NCBI RefSeq assembly: GCF_011074885.1
Contig: NC_054686.1
Span: forward strand, 186,001-250,000
Reading direction: 5' to 3'
Length of the DNA: 64,000 bases
Origin: Brettanomyces bruxellensis
Lineage: Eukaryota; Ascomycota; Pichiomycetes; Pichiales; Pichiaceae
The notes beneath the pieces are model-generated. The model ran no database searches, was not told the DNA's origin, and saw only the letters and a list, made by a program, of their open reading frames with translations. How positions within the stretch are numbered: position 1 is the stretch's first letter; every line of letters starts with the position of its first letter. The position numbers and the translations under genes are program-made. Below are positions 47,808 to 57,154 of the stretch, piece by piece.

Positions 47808-49355
47808 TTATGGACACTCGTTCCTGTATGCATACACAGCTTGCTTTTCCGCTTTTCTGTATTCAAGAAGCCTTTCCACAACTGCTTTTTCAGATCCAGA
47901 TGTTACCTTAACCACGGTCAAAGTAGAAAGACGCAAATATACATTATTCAACGCTTGCACAATATTATTCTGTAATTGCAAGCTCAGGAAGATAACCGAT
48001 GCCTTTACCACTTTGCCATTCTTATTAAATGTTAGATTAGTGCCATTTTTAAATGTTGACTCAACTGAAGCCATAACTTCTCCGAATTGGCTATCTGAAA
48101 AGCTTGAAATATTCTCTGCACCTAATGTACTTAAGAATTTGCTCAAAACTTTCCAAGTCCCTTCTGGATCTTCAATGTTAAATAGTAAAATTGCATGTGA
48201 TATTCCGGCCTCCAAATCATCTAGATGAGCAATGATACATGGTATAATATTTGATGCTTCGGGTATAAAGTTGGCATTTTTTACGCAATACGATGAATCC
48301 GAGGCCATCACGTATAACGGAATATAATCTTGATATTTCTCAATTTCTCTTTTAAGTCTGAAGGCTATACTTTCTGAATCCCGCAATCTCTTGGTAGCCA
48401 AACTAAACCTATTTTCCATATCTTTATACAAGCCACCCTCCAATTTCTTATTTCCAGCTGTTATCAGCTCAATATCGGAATCAAGTTGACTTTCCTCCTT
48501 TTTCAAATTTTTAAGCTCGACTTCTATGGAGCCGGTAAAAGGCTTTAATTTCGAGATGTCATCTTGTAAACACCTGAACTTTGTTTCTGCAGCTTCTAAT
48601 TCCTTCTTATGTGAGTCGACTTCCAGCTTTGTCTGCTCTATCTGAGCTTTTAATGCTGCTGATTCACTCTGTAACCTTGATAAACTTTCATCACCTTCAT
48701 CCTGTTTCAAAAGCTTAAGATCCAATTCTTTTCGAATATTGGCCAACTTTAACGCCAAAACATCTTTCGTCTGCTTGAGTTTTTCCGTCAATTGTGTGCA
48801 TTCCCTGTTAAGAGCATCCAGCCTTCTATTCCGGTTGCTTTCTGTTTCCTCATCAACTGTAGATGCAGCTACCAACTTCTCGCACTGACTTTTAAAATCA
48901 TCCAACTTCTCAGAAAATCTTGAAGTGATCTCCTTCTTCTTTTGCTCAAACTGCTGGCGGTTATCTTGAATCTCTTTACTCAAGGCAAGGTTTCTTGAGC
49001 GAAATATTTCATCTAACTTATTATAAATCTCATTTCCTTCCTTTATTGACAATTCCAGCTTCCGTTTCTTGCGCTGATACTCGCATTTGTCCTCATTTAT
49101 GGATTCCAACTGCACTTTTGCAAGCTCTACTTGGCTCCGTAACTTTCGCAGCTGACGTCTCTCGGAGAGAATATCTTGATTCATATAAGCATCAAGAACG
49201 TCCACATATTCACTGTATATATTATCCTTCCCAAATGAACTTTTGAGTGTCTGCGTTGGCACATTAGCTATTGGTGTTTTTCTCTTAATTCGGCCCACAA
49301 ACGTGGGGATTCTGGATTTAAACTCCTTGTGCTTAGGGGAATTTATCATGTCCAT
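47808..49355 (-). CDS. Coiled-coil protein with a Cik1/Vik1-like layout (kinesin-14 partner)
   Basis: The 515-residue protein has a short basic N-terminus (MDMINSPKHKEFKSRIPTF). A nearly continuous coiled coil follows from about 60 to 340, rich in Lys, Glu, Gln and Leu. A globular C-terminal region of about 160 residues has no ATPase motif. The neck-like RLRDSESIAFRLKREIEKY near 345 followed by a compact alpha/beta-looking domain recalls S. cerevisiae Cik1 (594) and Vik1 (647), whose C-termini are nucleotide-free kinesin folds that dimerise with Kar3. Cik1 also carries an MDMI-type stretch near its N-terminus. Similarity is architectural. Other spindle or SMC-like coiled coils remain possible. 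Confidence 0.4.
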   Translation of the reverse strand: MDMINSPKHKEFKSRIPTFVGRIKRKTPIANVPTQTLKSSFGKDNIYSEYVDVLDAYMNQDILSERRQLRKLRSQVELAKVQLESINEDKCEYQRKKRKLELSIKEGNEIYNKLDEIFRSRNLALSKEIQDNRQQFEQKKKEITSRFSEKLDDFKSQCEKLVAASTVDEETESNRNRRLDALNRECTQLTEKLKQTKDVLALKLANIRKELDLKLLKQDEGDESLSRLQSESAALKAQIEQTKLEVDSHKKELEAAETKFRCLQDDISKLKPFTGSIEVELKNLKKEESQLDSDIELITAGNKKLEGGLYKDMENRFSLATKRLRDSESIAFRLKREIEKYQDYIPLYVMASDSSYCVKNANFIPEASNIIPCIIAHLDDLEAGISHAILLFNIEDPEGTWKVLSKFLSTLGAENISSFSDSQFGEVMASVESTFKNGTNLTFNKNGKVVKASVIFLSLQLQNNIVQALNNVYLRLSTLTVVKVTSGSEKAVVERLLEYRKAEKQAVYAYRNECP

Positions 49356-49719
49356 CTAAAAGAATGAATGATTTGTCCTGAGGAGTTAGTTGATGGATAA
49401 AGACAGCAGTAGTGTTGAAAATTTCACTTTTAGAATTCACAAATTTCAAGTTCCAATCCCTACCTTATATAATGCATTGAGATACTATAAAGTAACTTGT
49501 TAAAATATGACAGATCATTAGTTCTCGGGTTATACTTTCAAGTTTACGTTCTCGCCATTCCTGATGTTTACCTCTGAATTATTTGTGAGGCTGTGCAAAA
49601 AAAAATATATATATATCCATTAGAAAAGTACTAGTCCCTGTAATACTTGAAATACACTCACAATAAAGAACTTTATATTATAAATTTAGTCCCAAGAAGA
49701 AGCTTTATATACCAATAAT
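49356..49719. other. Spacer between CDC14 and the coiled-coil gene
   Basis: AT-rich, with a short (AT)n near 49605-49618. It holds the promoter of the coiled-coil gene and the 3' end of CDC14, both on the minus strand. No gene is present. Confidence 0.5.
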
Positions 49720-51483
49720 TTAGGATTCGTAACGTTTTGCAGACAGCTTACGGACCCCTGGGTTGCCTATTATTCTCTCAGAACTCAAAACTCTTCCTCC
49801 CTTTATAGACCTGGTTGAACTTATTGACCTTTGCTTCGCACCTTTTATCGCTGAATCAGCACCATTCTTCTTTGCAAACCTAGATGGCGGAGGAGACGAT
49901 GCAATCGTAGTTGTTGTCTTAGTTGTGGTTGTTGTCCTCCTATAAAATTGAGATGGATACCTATGATGCTTTGTAGGTGATGAGTGATTTGCTGTTTTCC
50001 TGGTCAAGTGAGTGGACACCTTAGAATCCTTATCACCCATAAAAACATCACTATCGTCATCAACTACTGGAACAACATTCTCCTGATTTTCATTAAAGAC
50101 ACTCATCTCTTTCCTCGGACTGCTTGATATTGCATTATTCCCTACTGTTGAGGTATATGGAGCATCATCCTCGTTGTCTCTCTCCTCGTCTGAGTTTGTA
50201 TAACGGCCATTTCTCCCTATATATTTGCGGGGCTGTCCGGGATTATCCGAAGGAATGGCTTCTGTAGCTGCTTGTCGTAATTGTGTGGAAACTTTCCTCC
50301 TTCCTCCCATGGATGAAATATCTACGGATTCATCTGCGGGTATGTCAGCATCATTCATATCCATGTTGTCTCTTTCCGTCTCCATTCGCCTCCTCTGACG
50401 TCTTCTTTCCTTATATGCATCAAGCGGTATCAATGGGAAAAGGCCGCCAATCGATTTATCGGGCTCTGTATCTAGCACCATAGTGTGTCTCCAATCTCTG
50501 AATTCATTTTGATGAAGATATAGCCAATGCTGCTGAGGCCCAACAACCATGCCCGGACGCATCATCCTCATATAGCCAATGCACTCGTTTGCTGTAAATC
50601 CATGCGTGTATATCAAGTATGCCCCTATAAGACACCCTGTTCTTCCAAGACCTGCTTTGCAATGAACGGCAATTTTTCCACCGTTGGATATAATCGTTTC
50701 GGAAGCACCAATAAACTTTTGGACCAGCTCCATTGTAGGGCAAGTTCCATCCTCAAAAATCATATCCAGATGCTTGATGCCTCTTTTTTCAAATTCGTTC
50801 TTGTCGTATAGATGGGTGTTTAATCTGACAACTAGCTCGACATTATGCGACACAAAATACTGCAAAAGCTTTCTAAATGGTTGATTCAAAGGTGCCCCTG
50901 GCCTTGATTGTCTGGGAGATGCAAATGCAATAAATTCATCGCATATCAGGTTGAAATCACCCTGGTCGACCCTTTCATATTGCTCGTACTCCTCCAAATT
51001 GAAATTTGTTATATCTATCATATTTCTCTCTTTGGCTCGCCATATCCCGTACACAACGTCCTGTATACTGAGCTCGAAATCTGCCTTTGAGTAGCCCGCA
51101 TCCCGAAATGGCATTAGTGGAGGTTGAATCTGTGATATTGGCTGTAAAACCTGGTGAGGTGCCCAATCCTGCACAAGAACTAAATAACAGCAAAGAATAC
51201 AAGCAGCATTTGCTCTAGCTTTAGCACTGCTAGACGAATAAAAGACTACCGCCTTTGAGCTGTTCTTTGGGTCATTGAGGATGTTATGAAGGGCAACTGC
51301 GAATCTATAGAGATGACCAATATGTAATGGACCGAAATCCAAATGGAATGCATTATATGGAAGTGCATCCTCAACTGTGAAATAGACGAAGCTGCTTGAA
51401 TTTTCTGGTGCTTGGTCATATGATCCCAGATACACCTTATTTTTGAGAAACTCTATTGCATCTGTGTGAAGTTTGTGATGCAT
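49720..51483 (-). CDS. CDC14: Mitotic-exit dual-specificity phosphatase Cdc14
   Basis: It reverses Cdk1 phosphorylation at anaphase and mitotic exit and is held in the nucleolus by the RENT complex until released by FEAR/MEN. The 587 residues compare with 551 in S. cerevisiae. The N-terminal core domain (1-190) has YFTVEDALPYNAFHLDFGPL and YSSSSAKARANAA. The catalytic domain (200-345) carries the P-loop HCKAGLGRTG with nucleophile Cys275 and Arg281, followed by GYMRMMRPGMVVGPQQHWLY. The tail (about 360-587) is disordered, with Arg/Lys clusters, Thr runs and several Ser-Pro sites, as in homologues carrying nuclear localisation and export signals. Confidence 0.97.
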   Translation of the reverse strand: MHHKLHTDAIEFLKNKVYLGSYDQAPENSSSFVYFTVEDALPYNAFHLDFGPLHIGHLYRFAVALHNILNDPKNSSKAVVFYSSSSAKARANAACILCCYLVLVQDWAPHQVLQPISQIQPPLMPFRDAGYSKADFELSIQDVVYGIWRAKERNMIDITNFNLEEYEQYERVDQGDFNLICDEFIAFASPRQSRPGAPLNQPFRKLLQYFVSHNVELVVRLNTHLYDKNEFEKRGIKHLDMIFEDGTCPTMELVQKFIGASETIISNGGKIAVHCKAGLGRTGCLIGAYLIYTHGFTANECIGYMRMMRPGMVVGPQQHWLYLHQNEFRDWRHTMVLDTEPDKSIGGLFPLIPLDAYKERRRQRRRMETERDNMDMNDADIPADESVDISSMGGRRKVSTQLRQAATEAIPSDNPGQPRKYIGRNGRYTNSDEERDNEDDAPYTSTVGNNAISSSPRKEMSVFNENQENVVPVVDDDSDVFMGDKDSKVSTHLTRKTANHSSPTKHHRYPSQFYRRTTTTTKTTTTIASSPPPSRFAKKNGADSAIKGAKQRSISSTRSIKGGRVLSSERIIGNPGVRKLSAKRYES

Positions 51484-52520
51484 TTTTTGTTCGCCTTCAG
51501 GATAATGAAAGATTGGTAGTTATAATCTTGGTGGGGGATTTATTTCAACGAAAAAGGTGCCTTAAATGTTGGCGGGTTTCGAATTTCAGTTGGTATCTTT
51601 TTGCTGATTAAATGTCACCAAAAAGGATCGTGTTCCTCAATAACGATGCACTAATATATAATAGAGTAGTAACAAGGCTGGCAATGGGGTGGGAATTTCA
51701 TACATAGGGATAAATAAAAAATGATCCGAAAATAGGGAAAAATCAGAAATAAACAAACTCAGAATTTTAGATCAAAAAATAAAAAGGGGAAAACTGGAGA
51801 GGAGATCGAAAGGTAAACAACCTAAGCAGCATAATACATTTATGTAGTTCAAGACATTTTCTTCAGAAGGAGATTGTGATTAAAAGGTATGATCCTTAAA
51901 ACAGTAATAAAGGTTTTCAGGTTTTCAACATATCCAAAATTCATTCATTGTGTCTAATGCGTCGGGAATTATGTGTCACAGGATCAACAAAATTTGTAAG
52001 AGTCTTGTGTATAAAGCCACTTCGATAATTTAAATTTCCCTTATTTATGTACTTCTACATTAGGATATTGCTGCTGTTTGTTTTTATTGTTTAAACCCAT
52101 CCTTCTTTTTCGCTTTTTTTCTTATTTTCTTATACGTAAGCGCATCTTTACACCTTTATTATATTCCTCACGCTGGACTAAATGATAACGCAAAGTATGA
52201 ATCGGTGATGATCTTTAATAGTTGTATGAGTTAAATCCAAAATTATGTAAGTTAAATTGGACAACTTGACAAATTTTCTGTTTTCATTATAATATTACCT
52301 GGTTGGATATCTCTGTTACTTTATCTAATGGTTGGAGCATTATGAATGTACCTTTCAAAATTTTTAGTTTTCATTTATTTTTTCAGTCCTGGAAAACTTT
52401 TTCAGCGATAGATCTAAGTTGAACTACACTTACTATACATTTCGCCACTCATAATATGTTCATAATTAAACAGACATTTATTATAGATTGTACGTCAGGA
52501 ATAAAAATCTGATTGAAAAC
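51484..52520. promoter_or_regulatory. Divergent promoter region of CDC14 and LTN1
   Basis: 1.0 kb of AT-rich DNA with poly-A/T tracts and no reading frame of note. No specific site was identified with confidence. Confidence 0.5.
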
Positions 52521-55500
52521 ATGGGTTTTGGTTTCACATCTGGATACCAGGCAGAGGCAGATTTGGGACTTGGGACAAATGGATTTGAAGTCTCTCTCAA
52601 TTATATAACTGGAGTTCCTGATCCCAACGCTTTACAGTCAACTGAACTGCAGTTGCTATTTAGAGGGCTTCAAAAGCATGATAGCATAACAAGGGAGAAA
52701 TCCATTGCAAAGCTTTTTGACCGAATATCGCACAATCCTTCCATTATAAAAAATGATATCGCCATTATTTCTTGGTGTCAGATGTATCCCATGCTTGGAA
52801 TAGATGAGTCAAGGAAAGTGAGGACTTTTTCGCACAAAGTACAATCCCAATATGTGAGGATTCTCCAAAAGAAGTTTTATAAGTATCTTCGTGACACAAT
52901 TGGAGTATGGCTTTCTGGATTGTTCGATGCTGACCGATCTACATCTAAACTATGTAAGCAAGATCTTTATGCCACGTTTAATAACGATCAGGCAAAATTA
53001 GATGGCTTATGGAAAATCTTCACAGATCAAATCACAAACTATGTGTTTCAAGTAATCACACTAGAATCACAAGATACTATTTCCGATGAGAGATTTATTG
53101 ATAAGGACGAGAGTCGTGCAAAGTACCATCGTGTTCTTTTATCCACTATTTTACTCTTTTCCGATCTGTTAAGTCGGATACGCTCGGAGAGCATAAATGT
53201 GACAAAAGATACCAAGACGAAGATTCTTTCACTTTTTACCAATTCGGCGTATCTTTCAATCTTTTCCACCAAAGATCCTCTTCTTAAAAAAGCAATATAC
53301 CAAACCATTCGATTGTTTTTATCCGCAAATGAAAATGGTGAATTTGCCGCCGATTCAAACTACTTTGATAAGCTATCTTCGGCCGCTGTTAAGGGCTTAA
53401 AGATTAACAAGAAGCAAAATTCTGCATTATATTCTGGTTCGATACTTGCAATTCTTGACGCACTTACTGTGTTGACTAAGCGCAAATCTGCATTTTGGCT
53501 TACTGCTAGAAAAGCGGAGCCAAATCTTCTTGATACACTACGTCTTGGATCCTTGGGATCAAATCCTCTATATTATGACATTGTTTACACATTATTAACC
53601 TTACTTCCATACGACTTTTTACCAATTAAAAAATATGACAAGGTTAAGCTTTATTTAGGAATTTTGGAGACTGATGTTGAGAATGAGAAATTACCGGGAT
53701 TTAAAGTTAACGCATTCAAAACATATATGAATTTCGTGCACAAGGTTTACTCTGCATTGGAGGATGATAGTCAGACACTCTTAATAAATAGAGTAGCATG
53801 CCTGCTTGTGAAAATTCTTGATTCTCCTCGTCACCTTTCAAATTGTATGCTCGCTCTTATGAAGAATTTAAAAGTTTATCAAAATGATGATGCCGATATA
53901 TTGTTAGACATTAATTCCGCAATCCTAGATGCATTACCTTCAGGGCTTATTGAGTATGCTTCTTTGAAGTACAAGATTGTGCACCAAAAAGAATTTTGTC
54001 AAAACTTTATTTCGTTATTGCAGGAAAATGAATCTGATCTTCTTTTAGAATTAATTACCAACTCGGTTGAGTCTTTACGTGATGAAACTGACGAATACCC
54101 TACCTTGGCACTTGACATCATTGATATATATATCAAGATGAATATCAATCAGGCTAAGAATATTATTGCTAATTCCATACCCTTAATAGACTCATTTATT
54201 ACAAAAGGAAATCCAGAATTGGTCTTTGGTATTCTTCTTGATTACTGGAACTCGAATTTATTTGACTCGCTATCAGTTTCTAAAGCAGTTGATGCTGAAT
54301 TTATTTCTCTGCAGAAAACAACAAGCGAGAGTCTTGTTTTAAATAATCTTAGTCACATCAAAGATTTTCAAGTTGAAGATGCTCCCAATATCAAGGAGTA
54401 TCTTTTAGATCATACAGCTAGGAATAAGCAGACTGAGGAAAATGATGAAACGCTTTTCAAAGTTTTGAATCCGGAGATACTTGAAAGACTTTATGTGCAA
54501 TCAGTACTTCACACAAATACTCCTTCTTTCGTGAGGAAATGTGAAGAGTATTATCAAGATATACCAATGATTACGTTTAGTACCTCAAACAATGAATTTC
54601 TTGTCTACTTGATCAAAACTCAAGAAAGTGAAAGCTCGAAGAAACTTCTTGATTTGTTACTAAAGCATATTAATGAGGATTCATTCATGCATGCGTACCT
54701 TGATGCTTTAAAAGTTGCATTTTCAGAGTCCCCAGGGGATAGTTTAATTAGAAGTAATTTAGATGTCTTGGACGTGGAAACTTTGTCGAAGTACATACCT
54801 AAATCACTTGTTTCTGAGATTGAGGAACTTATACCACGTTCTCCAACCACAGAATTGACTGTTTCTAATATATTCGGCACATCATTATACCTATTTTTGG
54901 ACTCGCAAGAGAGTTTGGAATTCAAGAATTTGAAGAAACTAAACGAACTATTGTTTTACGCTGAAGTTTTAAGGGGCAAGGCGGATCTACTGTTGTCTAA
55001 TTTTGATTTGGCTACGGATGTTATGCTGCTTTTGGAGATAATATCTGATTGTTCATTTTTATCGAGTGAACCATATAATGCACACAATACATTCCAACGC
55101 TTTAGAGATGAATATCTTGACGGTTTCTTCAATTCCTGCTCTTTAGAGAGCATTTTTGCAAAGGATTTAATTGTTCAGGGACATTGTCAGTATCTTGAAA
55201 AACTTCTTGAATCAAAGAATAACTGTATTCAGTTTTACACATATAGAGTATATGCAAGAGTTGCAAGCTTTGTTTATGATAAATCGCCTAGTCGTTTGGG
55301 CATATCTGACGCATCATTGAAGTTTATTGCGTCTGATCAAAGAAGGATGACTGTGCTACTTCTTTGTGATCGGGACATCATACAATCAGATAAACTGTTT
55401 ACCTACAGAAATCGGATAGCTGCCAGTATCATTGGTATAAGGTCAACGGAGGATATTTTAGGGTCGGGTTTAAAGTCACTTTTACTGATTAACTTGATGC

Positions 55501-57080
55501 TATCCTCAAAGTTCATTGATAGCAAGCCGCTTTTCCCTCCTCAAAGATTTATGATGATGTTGAATACGTTGACAGCTTGGCTTGATTGTGATATTTCCTA
55601 CGATACCGAGTTTACTGCAGTGAGAATAGCTCTTTTTGAATTTGCAACATATTACCTAATAAATGCTCAAGATATAAATGTTTCTGTTCTTCCGCAGGAA
55701 ACTAAGGACAGGGTAAGCGAACTTATTATGAGAGTTTGTACAGAGTCATTGGATATGCTTGTTGCAGATAAGCAACCAGTAGAGCTTTCGTACTTTACTC
55801 TCCGGCTAGTCAAGACGTTTTTTGCTAAGTGCGATGAGACTGTTCTTTCCGAGTACCAAGAAGATATACAAAAGGGAGTGGTCGAATATTTGTTTAATCT
55901 TCTTGACATTCAGAATGCCAATGGACCTTTGCTTATGGTGCTAGATATTTTGACCTTTCTTTTAAACAATCACGTACCATTGAAACTTTTTCGGCCTAAA
56001 TATGCTAATTTGTTTGAATACTTGGTTTCTCCTGTTGTGAAGATTCAACGGCTATCCGTTTCAATGATCTGCAAGCTTCTTCCTCAAGTACAAGATAAAC
56101 TTGTTGTTGATACCTCACTTGATAAGGAGTTGATAAATGATGTGAAGATTCCGCAAACTCTGATTGACCGTGCCTACGATTTTTCTGATAGTGATACGCT
56201 TACCTATCTTTGGAATTGGTATTTAATTTTAAAGCATTTTCCTTCCATAACTCAGGAGTTGAAGGACAGATACATTGAGCAATTGAGTGAGGGGTTGATT
56301 TATAATAGTTTAGCTTTGCTAGTCGACTACATAGATGTGGGCACGTTCAAATTCCCAGAAGGATCGAGTTTTGAGTATGTCAGCAATTACTCTGTGGATC
56401 TTGATGGTGATTCTTTGGATAAGAAGTCGGAAAAGAGAAAATTGGAGGTGAATCTCCTCTACATGATGATGCGGTTTATTGGTGGAAGTGTCGTCCGTAA
56501 ATGGTTTTCTTCCATCAGGGACATTCAGCTCAAAAATAGGCTCAACACGTTCATTGCAACATACATAAGCCCAATTCTTATCGATGATATTCTTGATTCG
56601 TTGAGTCTGAGAGATGTTACTGAAGATGATAAGTTTAAGTTGAAAATGAACAAGACAGTTCACGAAGTGACCTGTTCCTGTGAAATCGATGATCAAACAA
56701 TGGAAATATTGATTTCCCTCCCAGCTGATTATCCTCTTTCCCAAATATCGGTAAGGGGATTGTCCAGAGTTGGAATTAAAGAAAAGAAATGGCAAGCTTG
56801 GATAAGATCCTTCCAGTATATGATCAACTTCCAAAACATGTCAATCATGGATGCAGTGAAACATTTCAAGGAGAACGTGGACTCCAAGTTTGCCGGATAT
56901 GAGGATTGTGCTATTTGCTACTCGATCATCAATGCAGTTGACCACTCCACTCCAAACAAGGTTTGCCCAACGTGCCATCATAATTTCCACTCAGCTTGTT
57001 TATACAGATGGTTCAAGAGTTCGGGTCAATCGACATGTCCACTGTGCAGAAGCAGCTTCTCATTTAAAAAGCATCATTAG
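52521..57080 (+). CDS. RKR1: Ribosome quality control E3 ubiquitin ligase Ltn1/Rkr1 (listerin)
   Basis: It ubiquitinates nascent chains on stalled 60S subunits in the ribosome quality control complex. The 1519 residues from the first ATG (52521) compare with 1562 in S. cerevisiae. The conserved N-terminus (GFGFTSGYQAEADLG, then DPNALQSTELQLLFRGLQKHDSITREKSI) contacts Rqc2 and the 60S. A long HEAT/ARM-like helical region fills the middle. An RWD-like region precedes the C-terminal RING, whose ligands run from Cys1463 to about Cys1509 (CAIC, CPTCHHNFHSACLYRW, CPLC). Upstream of the ATG the frame starts only with TTG. Confidence 0.95.
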   Translation: MGFGFTSGYQAEADLGLGTNGFEVSLNYITGVPDPNALQSTELQLLFRGLQKHDSITREKSIAKLFDRISHNPSIIKNDIAIISWCQMYPMLGIDESRKVRTFSHKVQSQYVRILQKKFYKYLRDTIGVWLSGLFDADRSTSKLCKQDLYATFNNDQAKLDGLWKIFTDQITNYVFQVITLESQDTISDERFIDKDESRAKYHRVLLSTILLFSDLLSRIRSESINVTKDTKTKILSLFTNSAYLSIFSTKDPLLKKAIYQTIRLFLSANENGEFAADSNYFDKLSSAAVKGLKINKKQNSALYSGSILAILDALTVLTKRKSAFWLTARKAEPNLLDTLRLGSLGSNPLYYDIVYTLLTLLPYDFLPIKKYDKVKLYLGILETDVENEKLPGFKVNAFKTYMNFVHKVYSALEDDSQTLLINRVACLLVKILDSPRHLSNCMLALMKNLKVYQNDDADILLDINSAILDALPSGLIEYASLKYKIVHQKEFCQNFISLLQENESDLLLELITNSVESLRDETDEYPTLALDIIDIYIKMNINQAKNIIANSIPLIDSFITKGNPELVFGILLDYWNSNLFDSLSVSKAVDAEFISLQKTTSESLVLNNLSHIKDFQVEDAPNIKEYLLDHTARNKQTEENDETLFKVLNPEILERLYVQSVLHTNTPSFVRKCEEYYQDIPMITFSTSNNEFLVYLIKTQESESSKKLLDLLLKHINEDSFMHAYLDALKVAFSESPGDSLIRSNLDVLDVETLSKYIPKSLVSEIEELIPRSPTTELTVSNIFGTSLYLFLDSQESLEFKNLKKLNELLFYAEVLRGKADLLLSNFDLATDVMLLLEIISDCSFLSSEPYNAHNTFQRFRDEYLDGFFNSCSLESIFAKDLIVQGHCQYLEKLLESKNNCIQFYTYRVYARVASFVYDKSPSRLGISDASLKFIASDQRRMTVLLLCDRDIIQSDKLFTYRNRIAASIIGIRSTEDILGSGLKSLLLINLMLSSKFIDSKPLFPPQRFMMMLNTLTAWLDCDISYDTEFTAVRIALFEFATYYLINAQDINVSVLPQETKDRVSELIMRVCTESLDMLVADKQPVELSYFTLRLVKTFFAKCDETVLSEYQEDIQKGVVEYLFNLLDIQNANGPLLMVLDILTFLLNNHVPLKLFRPKYANLFEYLVSPVVKIQRLSVSMICKLLPQVQDKLVVDTSLDKELINDVKIPQTLIDRAYDFSDSDTLTYLWNWYLILKHFPSITQELKDRYIEQLSEGLIYNSLALLVDYIDVGTFKFPEGSSFEYVSNYSVDLDGDSLDKKSEKRKLEVNLLYMMMRFIGGSVVRKWFSSIRDIQLKNRLNTFIATYISPILIDDILDSLSLRDVTEDDKFKLKMNKTVHEVTCSCEIDDQTMEILISLPADYPLSQISVRGLSRVGIKEKKWQAWIRSFQYMINFQNMSIMDAVKHFKENVDSKFAGYEDCAICYSIINAVDHSTPNKVCPTCHHNFHSACLYRWFKSSGQSTCPLCRSSFSFKKHH

Positions 57081-57154
57081 AAAGCAGTTGAATTACGTGA
57101 TGTTAAGGGTCAGTCTAATTGGTACATTTAATGCTAATTTTACATAATCTAATC

